Shown here: piece by piece, positions 1 to 8,631 of the stretch
Layout of the letters: each line of letters begins with the position of its first letter
Numbering within the stretch: the first letter of the stretch is position 1
Assembly: GCA_900551055.1 (NCBI GenBank)
Contig: URUK01000038.1
Coordinates: 1-24,544 of the forward strand
Source of the DNA: an uncultured Prevotella sp.
Lineage (GTDB): Bacteria; Bacteroidota; Bacteroidia; Bacteroidales; Bacteroidaceae
Length of the DNA: 24,544 bases
Reading direction: 5' to 3'
Made by a program: the position numbers and the translations under genes
The notes under the pieces: generated by a model
Seen by the model: the letters and a program-made list of their open reading frames with translations, nothing else
Databases searched by the model: none
Told to the model about the DNA's origin: nothing

Positions 1-30
1 GCCAACGTCATTTCACGCCTTTAATGTTTT

Positions 31-55
31 CTGGATTCCGCGTCGGAGCGCGGAA
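31..55. repeat. REP-like palindrome, single copy
   Basis: These 25 bases are identical to the right arm of the inverted-repeat element near 16628-16652. They contain a small palindrome, ATTCCGCG (35-42), six bases, then CGCGGAA (49-55). The flanks differ from the 16.6-kb copy: the final T of the palindrome is missing, and an AATGAC..TTACC string like the one in that copy appears only at 76-88, about 20 bases later than expected. It looks like a degraded or interrupted single member of a dispersed repeat family. Bases 1-202 hold nothing else I can support. Confidence 0.6.
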
Positions 56-202
56 CTGAAAGTCGCCGTTAAGGCAATGACGATTACCGAGTGCCTCACT
101 TGAAAACGAATATTTACTGAAAATAGAATAAAAAACCATCCAACAGAACTGCGGATGAACCGCTGTTTGCCGCCTTTTGCATCCATGCCAACGCGCGGCC
201 TG

Positions 203-237
203 ATTATGAATTGTGAATTATGAATTATTAATTTTAA
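203..237. repeat. 7-bp tandem repeat, five units
   Basis: Five consecutive 7-mers read ATTATGA, ATTGTGA, ATTATGA, ATTATTA and ATTTTAA. The stretch is very AT-rich in otherwise GC-rich DNA and lies about 100 bases upstream of the sigma factor gene. Similar ATTGTGAATTATGA strings recur between genes in Bacteroidales genomes, so a dispersed low-complexity repeat is the simplest reading. A role as an AT-rich promoter-proximal element is possible but not shown. Confidence 0.6.
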
Positions 238-285
238 AAAAAACGACCTATAGATTTTTCTTCGGTTTGCGTCATTACAGATAGA

Positions 286-311
286 CGGCCGCATCCGGAT
301 GTCGGCCGCAT
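286..311. promoter_or_regulatory. Direct repeat flanking a palindrome upstream of the sigma gene
   Basis: CGGCCGCAT occurs at 286-294 and again at 303-311, 17 bases apart. Between and overlapping them is the perfect 10-bp palindrome CATCCGGATG (292-301). The block ends 30 bases before the ECF sigma start codon. It could be an operator or a leader hairpin for the sigma/anti-sigma pair. No convincing Bacteroidota promoter (TTTG, 19-21 bases, TAnnTTTG) with correct spacing is visible nearby, so the function is inferred from position only. Confidence 0.35.
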
Positions 312-341
312 GCTATTGCACTACCTAAACAACCGCGGAAA

Positions 342-887
342 ATGATGGATGAGTCACGAGAACTAATCCTGATATCGAAAGGGAATGAACTGGCGTTTGA
401 CGGCTTCATGGACCGCCATTCGCAGAACATGTACAACCACGCCTTCGGCATACTCGGCGAGAAGGGGCTGGCGGAAGAAATCGTCAGCGACGTTTTCTTC
501 GAGGTGTGGAAGATGCGCAAGAAGCTCCTCGGCATAGAGAACATCAACAGCTGGCTCTGCACCGTGGTTTACCGCAAGTCGATATCGCAGCTGCGCAAGG
601 AAGCCCGGCGCAGGAAGCGCGTGAACATCGACGACCTGCCCAACTTCGTGTTTCCGCAGATGGAGACGCCGATGGACAGCATGATTTCAGCCGAGGAGAT
701 GCGCGGGCTTAACGAAGCCATAGAGCAGCTGCCGGCGAAGTGCAAGCACGTGTTCTACCTCGCAAAGATAGAGCGCATGCCGTATGCCGACATATGCGAC
801 ATGCTGAACATATCCCTGGCTACGGTCAACTACCACGTAGGTTACGCCCTGGCCGCGCTTAGGAAGCGGCTGAAGGCAAAAGCATAG
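342..887 (+). CDS. ECF-type RNA polymerase sigma factor
   Basis: This 181-residue protein has the size and layout of Bacteroidota ECF sigma factors (sigma-70 family, FecI/RpoE-like). Region 2 spans about residues 16-88 and includes the GLAEEIVSDVFFEVW helix (42-56) that contacts core polymerase and the -10 element. Region 4 spans about 122-176, with a helix-turn-helix around MPYADICDMLNISLATVNYH (146-165) for -35 recognition. Two ATGs stand in tandem at 342 and 345, so the start is uncertain by one codon. A FecR-type anti-sigma gene follows after 30 bases, and a SusC with an STN domain lies downstream. It therefore probably turns on this PUL when the anti-sigma factor is inactivated by a transporter-derived signal. 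The family call is firm; the target promoters are inferred. Confidence 0.93.
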   Translation: MMDESRELILISKGNELAFDGFMDRHSQNMYNHAFGILGEKGLAEEIVSDVFFEVWKMRKKLLGIENINSWLCTVVYRKSISQLRKEARRRKRVNIDDLPNFVFPQMETPMDSMISAEEMRGLNEAIEQLPAKCKHVFYLAKIERMPYADICDMLNISLATVNYHVGYALAALRKRLKAKA

Positions 888-917
888 TAAAGGTAAAAAG
901 ATTAAAGGATAAGTAAG

Positions 918-1832
918 ATGGAAAAAGATTTATTCGGACATGAATACGGCACTGGCGAGGAGGACGTGAAGCTTGCCAGCTTCATATTCGGCAGCACGCC
1001 TGAAAGTACTGACATGGACAGCATAAAGAAGAAGACATACGCCAAGATACACCGCTCGCGGCAGCGTTCGCGGCTGCGGCGCATCGTAGCCGGCTGGCTT
1101 GCCGCGGCAGCCTGCGTTGCCGTAGTGGCTACGGTGTGGCTCATACCCGGCGACGCCATCGACGGGCTGCGCGAAGAGGCGATGGCCGCTGTCAGCCCGG
1201 AGACGGTCACCGTCAGGGTGCCCACGGGCGAGCGCATGACTGTCATGCTGCCCGACGGCACGAAGCTCGTGGCCAACTCGCGTTCTGAAATAAGGTATCC
1301 CGAGCGGTTTACGGGCGACACCCGCGAGATATACGTCTGCGGCGAGGTGTACCTCGACGTGGCGCGCGACGAGGAGCATCCGTTCATCGTCCGCTCGAAA
1401 GGCTTTGAGCTGAAGGTGCTCGGCACCAAGTTCAACATCTGCAACTACGACGGCAAGAACTCGAACGTGGTGCTCGTGCAGGGCTCCGTTGAGGTTACCA
1501 CGGGCAGCCGCGACAAGGTCACCATGCGCCCGAGCCAGCTGCTCGGCATAACCGACGGCAAGCTCGACGGCCTGCGCACGGTGGACACGTCGCAGTACAC
1601 CAGCTGGATGAGCGACATCATGGACCTTCACGGCGACGGCATACGCCTTGTGGTTGACCGTCTGAACCATTACTACGGCTCCGACATAGGCGTGCGCGGC
1701 AATTTCAACTCGACGCCGCTATACGGAAAGTTAGTGTACCAGAAAAACATCGACGAGGTGCTGAAGGCCATCAACATAATAACCGGCACCAAGCTGGCCG
1801 TTTCGGGCGGCAAGGTGTACATATCGAAATGA
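918..1832 (+). CDS. FecR-family anti-sigma factor
   Basis: The protein has 304 residues in three parts. The cytoplasmic N-terminus (1-55) should bind the ECF sigma factor. A single membrane helix follows (about 56-76, AGWLAAAACVAVVATVWLI). The periplasmic part holds a FecR domain (about 98-196; LPDGTKLVANSRSEIRYPERF, VYLDVARDEEHPF and LGTKFNICNY motifs). The C-terminal tail (about 240-303; LVVDRLNHYYG, LVYQKNIDEVLKAINIITG) matches the DUF4974 type common in Bacteroidota FecR proteins and resembles the STN fold. The gene starts 30 bases after the sigma stop codon and is clearly co-transcribed with it. By the FecIRA precedent it holds the sigma factor inactive until the STN domain of the cognate SusC signals occupancy. 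The nearest STN-bearing transporter is the SusC at 3460. Confidence 0.93.
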   Translation: MEKDLFGHEYGTGEEDVKLASFIFGSTPESTDMDSIKKKTYAKIHRSRQRSRLRRIVAGWLAAAACVAVVATVWLIPGDAIDGLREEAMAAVSPETVTVRVPTGERMTVMLPDGTKLVANSRSEIRYPERFTGDTREIYVCGEVYLDVARDEEHPFIVRSKGFELKVLGTKFNICNYDGKNSNVVLVQGSVEVTTGSRDKVTMRPSQLLGITDGKLDGLRTVDTSQYTSWMSDIMDLHGDGIRLVVDRLNHYYGSDIGVRGNFNSTPLYGKLVYQKNIDEVLKAINIITGTKLAVSGGKVYISK

Positions 1833-1894
1833 GCATGTAAAAAACACGCGAAAAACATTATTAACTTAATTTATTGAAATTGCCGTGGGAAAGG

Positions 1895-1907
1895 GGACAC
1901 TATGTCC
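1895..1907. other. Short inverted repeat in the FecR-DUF4832 gap
   Basis: GGACA and TGTCC are separated by CTA in the 106-base gap before the first DUF4832-type gene. The GGGACA/TGTCC words recall the ends of the longer palindromic element at 18795-18956, so this may be a degraded relative or just a small leader hairpin. Nothing else stands out in the gap. Confidence 0.25.
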
Positions 1908-1938
1908 TCGCCCCGGACGGACCAAACAATTTGTTAAC

Positions 1939-3435
1939 ATGAATAAACATTTAAGCATCCTGCTACTGGCTCTCTGTCTTGCGGCGGGCACCGCCTGTGC
2001 CGGTGACACTGTCGTAAGCTTCAACCCCGACACTGTACGCGTGCTGCGCAATCCGCTCTGCGGATGGGTGATGTACGTGGGGCGCGGCTGGGACGCCGAC
2101 TTCTGGCAGAAGGAAGGCTACGACGCGATGAGCGTGGGCGACTCGACTGTGCGCGTATCAGACTACGCCAACACCTGCTACATCCGCACAAGCTGGAGTT
2201 CGATGGAGCCGGAAGAGGGCAAGTACTTCTGGCTCGACCCCTCGTCAAAGCTCAACCGGCTGCTCAAAAGCGCCACTGACAGGGGCATGAAGCTGGCCTT
2301 CCGCATTGTTGTCGACAGCCGCGACCAGGGACAGAACACGCCGCTCTACGTCAAGGAGGCCGGCGCGAAAGGCTTTCAGGACCCCGGCAACCCGAAGAAC
2401 TGGTCGCCATATCCTGACGACCCCGTGTTCCAGGAAAAGTACGCCAAGTTCCTCAAGGCGCTGGCTACGGAGTTCAACGACCCCGACAAGGTTGACTTCA
2501 TCGACGCCTTCGGCCTCGGAAAGTGGGGTGAAGCCCACGGGCTCGTCTACGGCGACTACGGCAAGAAGGAGCAGGTGTTCAACTGGATTACCACCCTTTA
2601 CACAAAAACTTTCACACGCATACCCCTCATAATCAACTATCACCGCCTCGTGGCCGACACAGTCAGCTGGGCGCCGGTTCATCCGCGCAGCCAGGCTTTG
2701 CTTGAAAGCGCGATAGAAAAAGGCTACAGCCTGCGCCACGACGCTTTCGGCATGACAGGCTACTACGAGCAGTGGGAAAAGGATTTCGCCAGGAAATGGA
2801 ACTTCCGCCGCCCCATAATAATGGAAGGCGGATGGATAACCAAGGCGCACCACCGCTACTGGATTGACCCCAGCGGCCGCTACCGCGAGGGACATTCGGA
2901 GGACGTGCGCCAAGGCGAGTACGACGACGCGCGCGAAGGCCGCGTGAACATGATGGACCTGCGCATAAACGACGAGGTGCGCTCGTGGTTCGGCACGTCG
3001 TTCAACCTCATAAAGGCGTTCATAGCCCACGGCGGCTACCGCCTCTATCCGTCGTCGGCCACGCTGCCCGGCGAGGCCAAGGCCGGCTCGGAGGTGACGC
3101 TCCGCTCGCGCTGGGAAAACATAGGGTGGGGCTATTGCCCTACCAACATACCGCAGTGGAACCAGAAGTACAAGGTTGGCTACGCCCTGTTCAAGGACGG
3201 ACGGGCGGTGCGCGTGTTCGTAGACAAGCGCAGCGACCTGTCCACATGGCTCCTCGGCAAGCCCGCCGACTGCACTCTGTCCGCCAGTCTTGACGGCCTT
3301 GACAAGGGCAAATACGAGTGGAGGATGGCCCTTGTCGACACAACCAAGGGCAACCGGCCCGGCCTTGAGATAGCCGTTGACGCGGCGCTGCTCGACGGCG
3401 GCTGGCTGAAAGTGAAAGAAGTGACAATCAGATAA
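1939..3435 (+). CDS. Secreted DUF4832/DUF4874-type protein, putative clan GH-A glycosidase
   Basis: The product has 498 residues. The ATG at 1939 is chosen over an in-frame GTG at 1885 because it directly precedes a signal peptide (NKHLSILLLALCLAAGTACA). Cleavage by signal peptidase I after ACA is likely; Cys20 as a weak lipobox is an alternative. The sequence resembles the DUF4874/DUF4832 pair: a TIM-barrel-like part (about 30-370) and a C-terminal beta domain (about 375-498). Barrel cues are SSMEPEEGKYFWLD (87-100), like the 'EP..G.YdW' strand of GH35/GH42-type barrels, FGLGKWGEAH with E198, NYHR (233-236), RHDAFG (266-271) and RRPIIMEGGW with E296. E198 and E296 sit where clan GH-A acid/base and nucleophile would. 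No activity is established here. The closest relative in the window is the lipoprotein at 10268. SusC begins 24 bases downstream, so they share an operon. Confidence 0.82.
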   Translation: MNKHLSILLLALCLAAGTACAGDTVVSFNPDTVRVLRNPLCGWVMYVGRGWDADFWQKEGYDAMSVGDSTVRVSDYANTCYIRTSWSSMEPEEGKYFWLDPSSKLNRLLKSATDRGMKLAFRIVVDSRDQGQNTPLYVKEAGAKGFQDPGNPKNWSPYPDDPVFQEKYAKFLKALATEFNDPDKVDFIDAFGLGKWGEAHGLVYGDYGKKEQVFNWITTLYTKTFTRIPLIINYHRLVADTVSWAPVHPRSQALLESAIEKGYSLRHDAFGMTGYYEQWEKDFARKWNFRRPIIMEGGWITKAHHRYWIDPSGRYREGHSEDVRQGEYDDAREGRVNMMDLRINDEVRSWFGTSFNLIKAFIAHGGYRLYPSSATLPGEAKAGSEVTLRSRWENIGWGYCPTNIPQWNQKYKVGYALFKDGRAVRVFVDKRSDLSTWLLGKPADCTLSASLDGLDKGKYEWRMALVDTTKGNRPGLEIAVDAALLDGGWLKVKEVTIR

Positions 3436-3459
3436 ACTATACCAAAACACATCAGCTTT

Positions 3460-6400
3460 ATGAAAAAGAAAGCAATCTTTACCAACGGCGGCAGACACCT
3501 TGCCGCGCTGTGCCTCTTGGGGGCGGCTGCATTGTCGTCTCCCGCAATGGCTTCAGGCTTGTCTCCCGACAAGGCCGAGGCCGTGCAGGTTCTCCAAAAC
3601 GAGGGCAACACAGTGAAATCAGTGTTAAGTTACATCGAAGGCCATAGCAAGTACGTGTTTGTTTATGGCGAAAACGTGAAAGACCGCTTGGGCGAGAGCG
3701 TGTCAATCCGCCTTCAGGGAAAGAGCGCGGAGAGCATTCTCGACGAGCTTTGCCGCAAGGCCGGACTGAAGTACACCGTGTCAGGGCGGCAGGTGACAAT
3801 CACCGTAAACCCTTCGGCGCGTCCGGCGCAAAGGCAAAAAGGCGCCAAAGGCAATGGCAAGAAGGTGACCGGCGTGATAGCCGACACCAACGGCGAGCCT
3901 CTTATCGGCGCGACTGTCAAGGTGAAGGGTACGCAAATAGCTACCGTTACCGACTTTGACGGCAACTATTCAATCGAAGCTCCCGAAGGCGCAACGCTCG
4001 AAGTGAGCTACATCGGCTTCAACACCCAGGAGGTGAAGGTGGGCAGCCGCAACAGCTACAACATCGAGATGGCCGAGGACAACAACTCGCTCGAAGAGCT
4101 TGTGGTCATCGGTTACGGTACGGTGAAGAAGAAAGACCTTACCGGTGCCATCTCGGCAGTGAAGGGCGACGACCTTAGCAACCGCCGCACCACGATGCTT
4201 TCAAGCGCATTGCAGGGAGCATTGTCAGGCGTGATGGTGCGCCGCAGCAGCTCGGCGCCGGGTTCTGGAGCCGGCAGCATCCACGTGCGCGGTGTCACCA
4301 CCATGGGAGACTCGTCGCCGCTCGTAATCGTTGACGGCGTTGAGGGTGACCTCGACTACGTGAACGCGAACGACGTTGAGAACGTGACCGTGCTCAAGGA
4401 CGCGGCTGCGGCCAGCATCTACGGTTCAAAGGCCGCGGCGGGCGTCATCCTCGTAACCACCAAGCGCGGCTCGGACACGGGCAAGTTCCAAATCAAGTAC
4501 AACGCCGAGTTCGGATGGGAAATACCCACCAAGCAGCCCGAGATGGTAGGCGTTACGCGTTATCTTGAAATGAACAACGAGCTGATGTACAACGACAACC
4601 CGTCAGGAGGCTTCTTCCAGGTGTACACCGCCGACCAGACGAAGAACTGGATGAAGTACCACGAGACCGACCCCAACCATTATCCCGTGACCGACTGGAC
4701 CGACCTTATCCTCAAAAGTTCGGCTCCGCGTATGACGCATACTATCAGCCTGAGCGGCGGAAACAAGTACATCCGCTCGCAGACGTCGCTCTCTTACGAC
4801 GATGTGGACGGTCTTTATGACGGCCGCAAGTTCCAGCGTTACATGCTGCGCTCTAACAACGACTTCACCATAAACAAGTGGCTTAGCGCCTCGCTCGACC
4901 TCTTCGTGCGCCACGCCAAGAGCCAGAACAAGATATACGACCCCTTCAGCACCATGCGTCAGATGCCGGCCATCTACGCCGCAGTGTGGGACGACGGCCG
5001 ACTGGCCGAGGGAAAGAGCGGCTCCAACCCCTACGGACTGCTAAAGGAAGGCGGCTCTACCGTCAGCCACTCTACCCAGGTGGGCGGTAAAGGCTCGCTC
5101 ACAATCAAGCCGTTCGAGGGCTTAAGCATCCAGGCCATCGTGTCGCCGTACATCAACTACCAGAAGTCAAAGCAGTTCAAGATGGCCTGCGGATACACGC
5201 TTGCCGACGACCCCAACACCTTCGGCGGATACTTCGACGGCGGAAGCGGCCTGTATGCCACCAACAAGCTTACCGAGGGACGCAACGACGACTGGCACGT
5301 AACATCGCAAGTCATCGCCAACTACATGCGCGACTTCGGCAAGCACAGCCTCACGGTTATGGCAGGTTTCGAGAACTATTACAGCAAGAGCGAAAGCCTC
5401 GGCGCGGCGCGCGACCAGTACGTGCTCACCAATTATCCTTACCTCAACATCGGCCCGGAGGAATATATGGAAAACAACGGTACGGGTTCTGAATACACCT
5501 CCACCTCATGGTTCGGCCGCGTGCTCTATTCTTACGCAGACCGCTACCTCTTCCAGGCCAACGTCCGCCACGACGGCTCTTCACGCTTCGCAAAGAAGTA
5601 CCGCTGGGGTACGTTCCCCTCGTTCTCCGCAGGATGGGTTGTCACCGAAGAACCGTTTATGAAGAACTTTATGAACAGCCAGAAGTATCTGTCGTACTTC
5701 AAGCTGCGCGGCAGCTGGGGTAAGCTGGGTAACGAGCGCATCGGCAGCAACTACTTCCCCTACATCGCGCTGATGAGCTTCGGCAACACCATATTCTATA
5801 TGGCTGACGGCTCTGTCGTTTCGGCCAACACCGCCCGTCCGGCAGTGCTCGCAGTTGAGGACATCACCTGGGAGACCACGACGTCTACCGACATAGGCTT
5901 CGACGCCAACTTTTTCGACAACCGCCTGCGCCTGACCTTCGACTACTACTGGAAGAAGACGACAGACATGCTCCTTGCCATACAGATACCTTACACCATG
6001 GGCTACAACGACCCGAACACCAATGCCGGCAAAATGTCGACCCACGGATATGACATCGACCTTACATGGCAGGACCACATCGGGGACTTCAACTACAGCA
6101 TAAGCGTAAACTTCTCCGACTTCCTCTCGAAAATCGACTATATCAACAACTCCGATCTTATCAGTGGCGGCAAAATCAAGCGTGCGGGAACTTATTTCAA
6201 CGAATGGTATGGTTACATCTGCGACGGAATATACCAGACGCAGGAGGAAGTCAACAACTCGGCTACGCTCAACTCAAGTGTCACCGTGGGTGACTTGAAG
6301 TATCGCGACATCAGCGGCCCCGACGGTGTGCCCGACGGCGTAATCTCGCCCGAGTACGACCGGGTGCCCCTCGGCAACTCGCTTCCCCGTTACCAGTACG

Positions 6401-6870
6401 GCGGACAAATCAACGCTTCATGGCGCGGCATCGACTTGAGCATGGCGTTCCAGGGCGTAGGAAACCAGAAGTCTTACCTTGAAAGGGCGATGGTTGAGCC
6501 GCTGCGCAACAACTACGGCAACATACCCGCAATAATCGAAGGCAAGTACTGGAGTCCGTTCAACACCGATGAGCAGAACGCAAACGCATTCTACCCGCGT
6601 TTATCCAACGTGTCGAAAGACAACAACTACGCTACGTCTGACCACTGGATATTCAACGGAGGCTACTTCCGTATGAAGAACATCACGCTCGGCTACACTC
6701 TGCCGCAGCAGTGGACACGCTACATCGGCATAGACCGCACACGCTTCTATGTCAGCGCGTCAGACCTGTTCTGCATCAGCGACTTCCCCGACGGGTGGGA
6801 CCCTGAAATGGGAGTAAGCTCATATCCTATCACCACGTCAGTGGTATTCGGTATCCAAGTTACATTCTAA
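3460..6870 (+). CDS. SusC/RagA-type TonB-dependent transporter with STN domain
   Basis: This 1136-residue outer-membrane protein imports oligosaccharides together with SusD, using TonB energy. After a signal peptide (about 1-32) come an STN domain (about 52-116; NTVKSVLSYIEGHSKYVFVYG, SAESILDELCRKAGLKYTV), a carboxypeptidase-D-like regulatory domain (about 135-205; GVIADTNGEPLIGATVKVKG), the SusC hallmark LEELVVIGYGTVKKKDLTGA (211-230), a plug (about 222-338; PLVIVDGVEG, VLKDAAAASIYGSKAAAGVI) and a long beta-barrel ending in VVFGIQVTF, with a terminal aromatic as barrel proteins need. The STN domain is present only in transporters that also signal to a FecR anti-sigma factor, which fits the upstream ECF/FecR pair. 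SusD follows after 15 bases. The ligand cannot be read from the sequence. Confidence 0.96.
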   Translation: MKKKAIFTNGGRHLAALCLLGAAALSSPAMASGLSPDKAEAVQVLQNEGNTVKSVLSYIEGHSKYVFVYGENVKDRLGESVSIRLQGKSAESILDELCRKAGLKYTVSGRQVTITVNPSARPAQRQKGAKGNGKKVTGVIADTNGEPLIGATVKVKGTQIATVTDFDGNYSIEAPEGATLEVSYIGFNTQEVKVGSRNSYNIEMAEDNNSLEELVVIGYGTVKKKDLTGAISAVKGDDLSNRRTTMLSSALQGALSGVMVRRSSSAPGSGAGSIHVRGVTTMGDSSPLVIVDGVEGDLDYVNANDVENVTVLKDAAAASIYGSKAAAGVILVTTKRGSDTGKFQIKYNAEFGWEIPTKQPEMVGVTRYLEMNNELMYNDNPSGGFFQVYTADQTKNWMKYHETDPNHYPVTDWTDLILKSSAPRMTHTISLSGGNKYIRSQTSLSYDDVDGLYDGRKFQRYMLRSNNDFTINKWLSASLDLFVRHAKSQNKIYDPFSTMRQMPAIYAAVWDDGRLAEGKSGSNPYGLLKEGGSTVSHSTQVGGKGSLTIKPFEGLSIQAIVSPYINYQKSKQFKMACGYTLADDPNTFGGYFDGGSGLYATNKLTEGRNDDWHVTSQVIANYMRDFGKHSLTVMAGFENYYSKSESLGAARDQYVLTNYPYLNIGPEEYMENNGTGSEYTSTSWFGRVLYSYADRYLFQANVRHDGSSRFAKKYRWGTFPSFSAGWVVTEEPFMKNFMNSQKYLSYFKLRGSWGKLGNERIGSNYFPYIALMSFGNTIFYMADGSVVSANTARPAVLAVEDITWETTTSTDIGFDANFFDNRLRLTFDYYWKKTTDMLLAIQIPYTMGYNDPNTNAGKMSTHGYDIDLTWQDHIGDFNYSISVNFSDFLSKIDYINNSDLISGGKIKRAGTYFNEWYGYICDGIYQTQEEVNNSATLNSSVTVGDLKYRDISGPDGVPDGVISPEYDRVPLGNSLPRYQYGGQINASWRGIDLSMAFQGVGNQKSYLERAMVEPLRNNYGNIPAIIEGKYWSPFNTDEQNANAFYPRLSNVSKDNNYATSDHWIFNGGYFRMKNITLGYTLPQQWTRYIGIDRTRFYVSASDLFCISDFPDGWDPEMGVSSYPITTSVVFGIQVTF

Positions 6871-6885
6871 AAAACCGCAAATACA

Positions 6886-8613
6886 ATGAAAACAAAGATA
6901 TTATTGTCAGCAATGGCAGCCGTCGGCCTTTGCCTTACATCATGTGAGAGCATGGATCTTGTGCCGAAGATGGAAGGCAACACGGAGTCTTGGTACACCA
7001 CCGAGACCGAGTTGAACTTGGCGGCGAACGACTTTTACATCCTCGGTTACTGGCAGGAGCCGCTCATCTCCTCTGAACAGTGGACGGACAACACCACCTA
7101 CCGCCAGCAGAACCGCAACCCGAATAGCAACGGCACCGTGCTCGACGGTACGCTGAACGGCCAGCAGTACGAGGTGTACGCGCTGTGGCAGCAGAGCTAC
7201 AAGCTCATCGCGCGCTGCAATACCATGCTCGAGAACATTCACAAGGCCGAGGGCAACGTGGCCGAGAGCGTAATCAACCGTTACAAGGGCGAGGCTTACT
7301 TCTGCCGCGCCTGCAAGTACGCCGACCTTACGTTCTTCTACGGCGACGTGCCCTACATGGACAAGACTATGACCATCGACGAGGCGGAGAAGATGGGACG
7401 CCGCGACAAGGACGAGGTGAAGGAGCTTACATACGCCGACTTCGACAAGGCGATAGAGTACCTGCCCGAGTCTTACGGCAACGAGGAAATCCACGCAACC
7501 AAGGGCGCGGCTCTCGCGATGAAGGCCCGCTACGCCCTTTACATGCACGACTACGACATTGCCGAGGCTGCCGCAAAGCAGTGCATCGGCCTCGGATTGT
7601 ACGAACTATACCCCAGCTACTCCGAGTTGTTCCTGCAAAACACGAAGAACGTGCCTGAAAAGGTGTTCTGCCTGCCCCGTTCAAGGGCTACCGACGTGAT
7701 ACTCGACGCATGGTTCGTAAACAACGGCCTGCCGCGTAACGCCGGAGGCTACGGCTCTTACAATCCCTCTTGGGACTTGTTGGCCGCCTACCTCTGCACC
7801 GACGGTCTGCCAATCGACGAGTCTCCGCTCTTCGACCCGCACAACCCGTTCGAGAACCGCGACCCTCGCTGCACGATGACCATCGTCGAGTTCAATACGC
7901 GCCACGTAGGCTTCGAGTATGACCCAAGCCCAGCTGCAAAGCAGGTGATGAACTACAATACGGGCAGTATGCAGCAGAACAACGACTCGCGCATCAATGC
8001 CCAGTACGCTTCATACAACGGCTTGCTCTGGAAGAAGAGCATCGACGACACTTGGACGGAGAACGGCCGCGAGGTGGAGCAGGACTACATAGTAATAAGG
8101 TATGCCGACGTGCTTCTTATCTATGCCGAGGCTCTTATCGAGCAGAACAAGGACTTGGACGTTGCCGCCGACTACATCAACCAGGTGCGCGCACGCGCTT
8201 ACGGTGTTGACAAGAGCGCGACGAGCGAATATCCAGCCGTTGTCGCCACAGACCAGGCGCAGATGCGCAAGGCCGTGCGCATAGAACGCCGCATGGAGTT
8301 CGCCATGGAGAACCAGCGTCTGCAGGACCTTATGCGTTGGGACCTGGCTATCAAGGCTCTCAACGGTTACAACTACATCATGCTGATGGACCCGGAGCAG
8401 GAGCTTACCGACGTTGTCAATACAGGCAACTGGTTCTGGGGCATGACGCCGCAGATTGACGATGACGGCCTTGCCGACTTTTCGCATCTGTTCAACGCCG
8501 GCCTCTGCACCACGGGAGCGCAGCGTGTGTTCCCCGAGCGGCAGATGCTGTGGCCGATACCTACGCATGACACACAGTTGAATCCCAACCTTGGGAACAA
8601 CCCCGGCTATTAA
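6886..8613 (+). CDS. SusD/RagB-type glycan-binding lipoprotein
   Basis: The 575-residue lipoprotein starts with MKTKILLSAMAAVGLCLTSC, giving lipidation at Cys20. It follows SusC by 15 bases, as expected for the partner that lids the transporter and captures glycan. Family signs are the N-terminal WYTTETELNLAANDFY segment, TPR-like helices such as YKLIARCNTMLENIHKA and AAALAMKARYALYMHDY-type repeats, and the C-terminal RagB/SusD block with DYIVIRYADVLLIYAEALIE, YINQVRARAYG, RIERRMEFAMENQRLQDLMRW and the closing MLWPIPTHDTQLNPNLGNNPGY region. The length is normal. The residues after Cys20 (ESMD) are only weakly acidic, but SusD proteins are surface exposed by family knowledge. Confidence 0.96.
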   Translation: MKTKILLSAMAAVGLCLTSCESMDLVPKMEGNTESWYTTETELNLAANDFYILGYWQEPLISSEQWTDNTTYRQQNRNPNSNGTVLDGTLNGQQYEVYALWQQSYKLIARCNTMLENIHKAEGNVAESVINRYKGEAYFCRACKYADLTFFYGDVPYMDKTMTIDEAEKMGRRDKDEVKELTYADFDKAIEYLPESYGNEEIHATKGAALAMKARYALYMHDYDIAEAAAKQCIGLGLYELYPSYSELFLQNTKNVPEKVFCLPRSRATDVILDAWFVNNGLPRNAGGYGSYNPSWDLLAAYLCTDGLPIDESPLFDPHNPFENRDPRCTMTIVEFNTRHVGFEYDPSPAAKQVMNYNTGSMQQNNDSRINAQYASYNGLLWKKSIDDTWTENGREVEQDYIVIRYADVLLIYAEALIEQNKDLDVAADYINQVRARAYGVDKSATSEYPAVVATDQAQMRKAVRIERRMEFAMENQRLQDLMRWDLAIKALNGYNYIMLMDPEQELTDVVNTGNWFWGMTPQIDDDGLADFSHLFNAGLCTTGAQRVFPERQMLWPIPTHDTQLNPNLGNNPGY

Positions 8614-8631
8614 CCATAAACAGACAAGACA

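Noticed and set aside
2245..3498. Antisense open frame (417 codons) over the first DUF4832-type gene
   Set aside because: The sense product has a signal peptide and conserved motifs; the antisense translation shows no family features.
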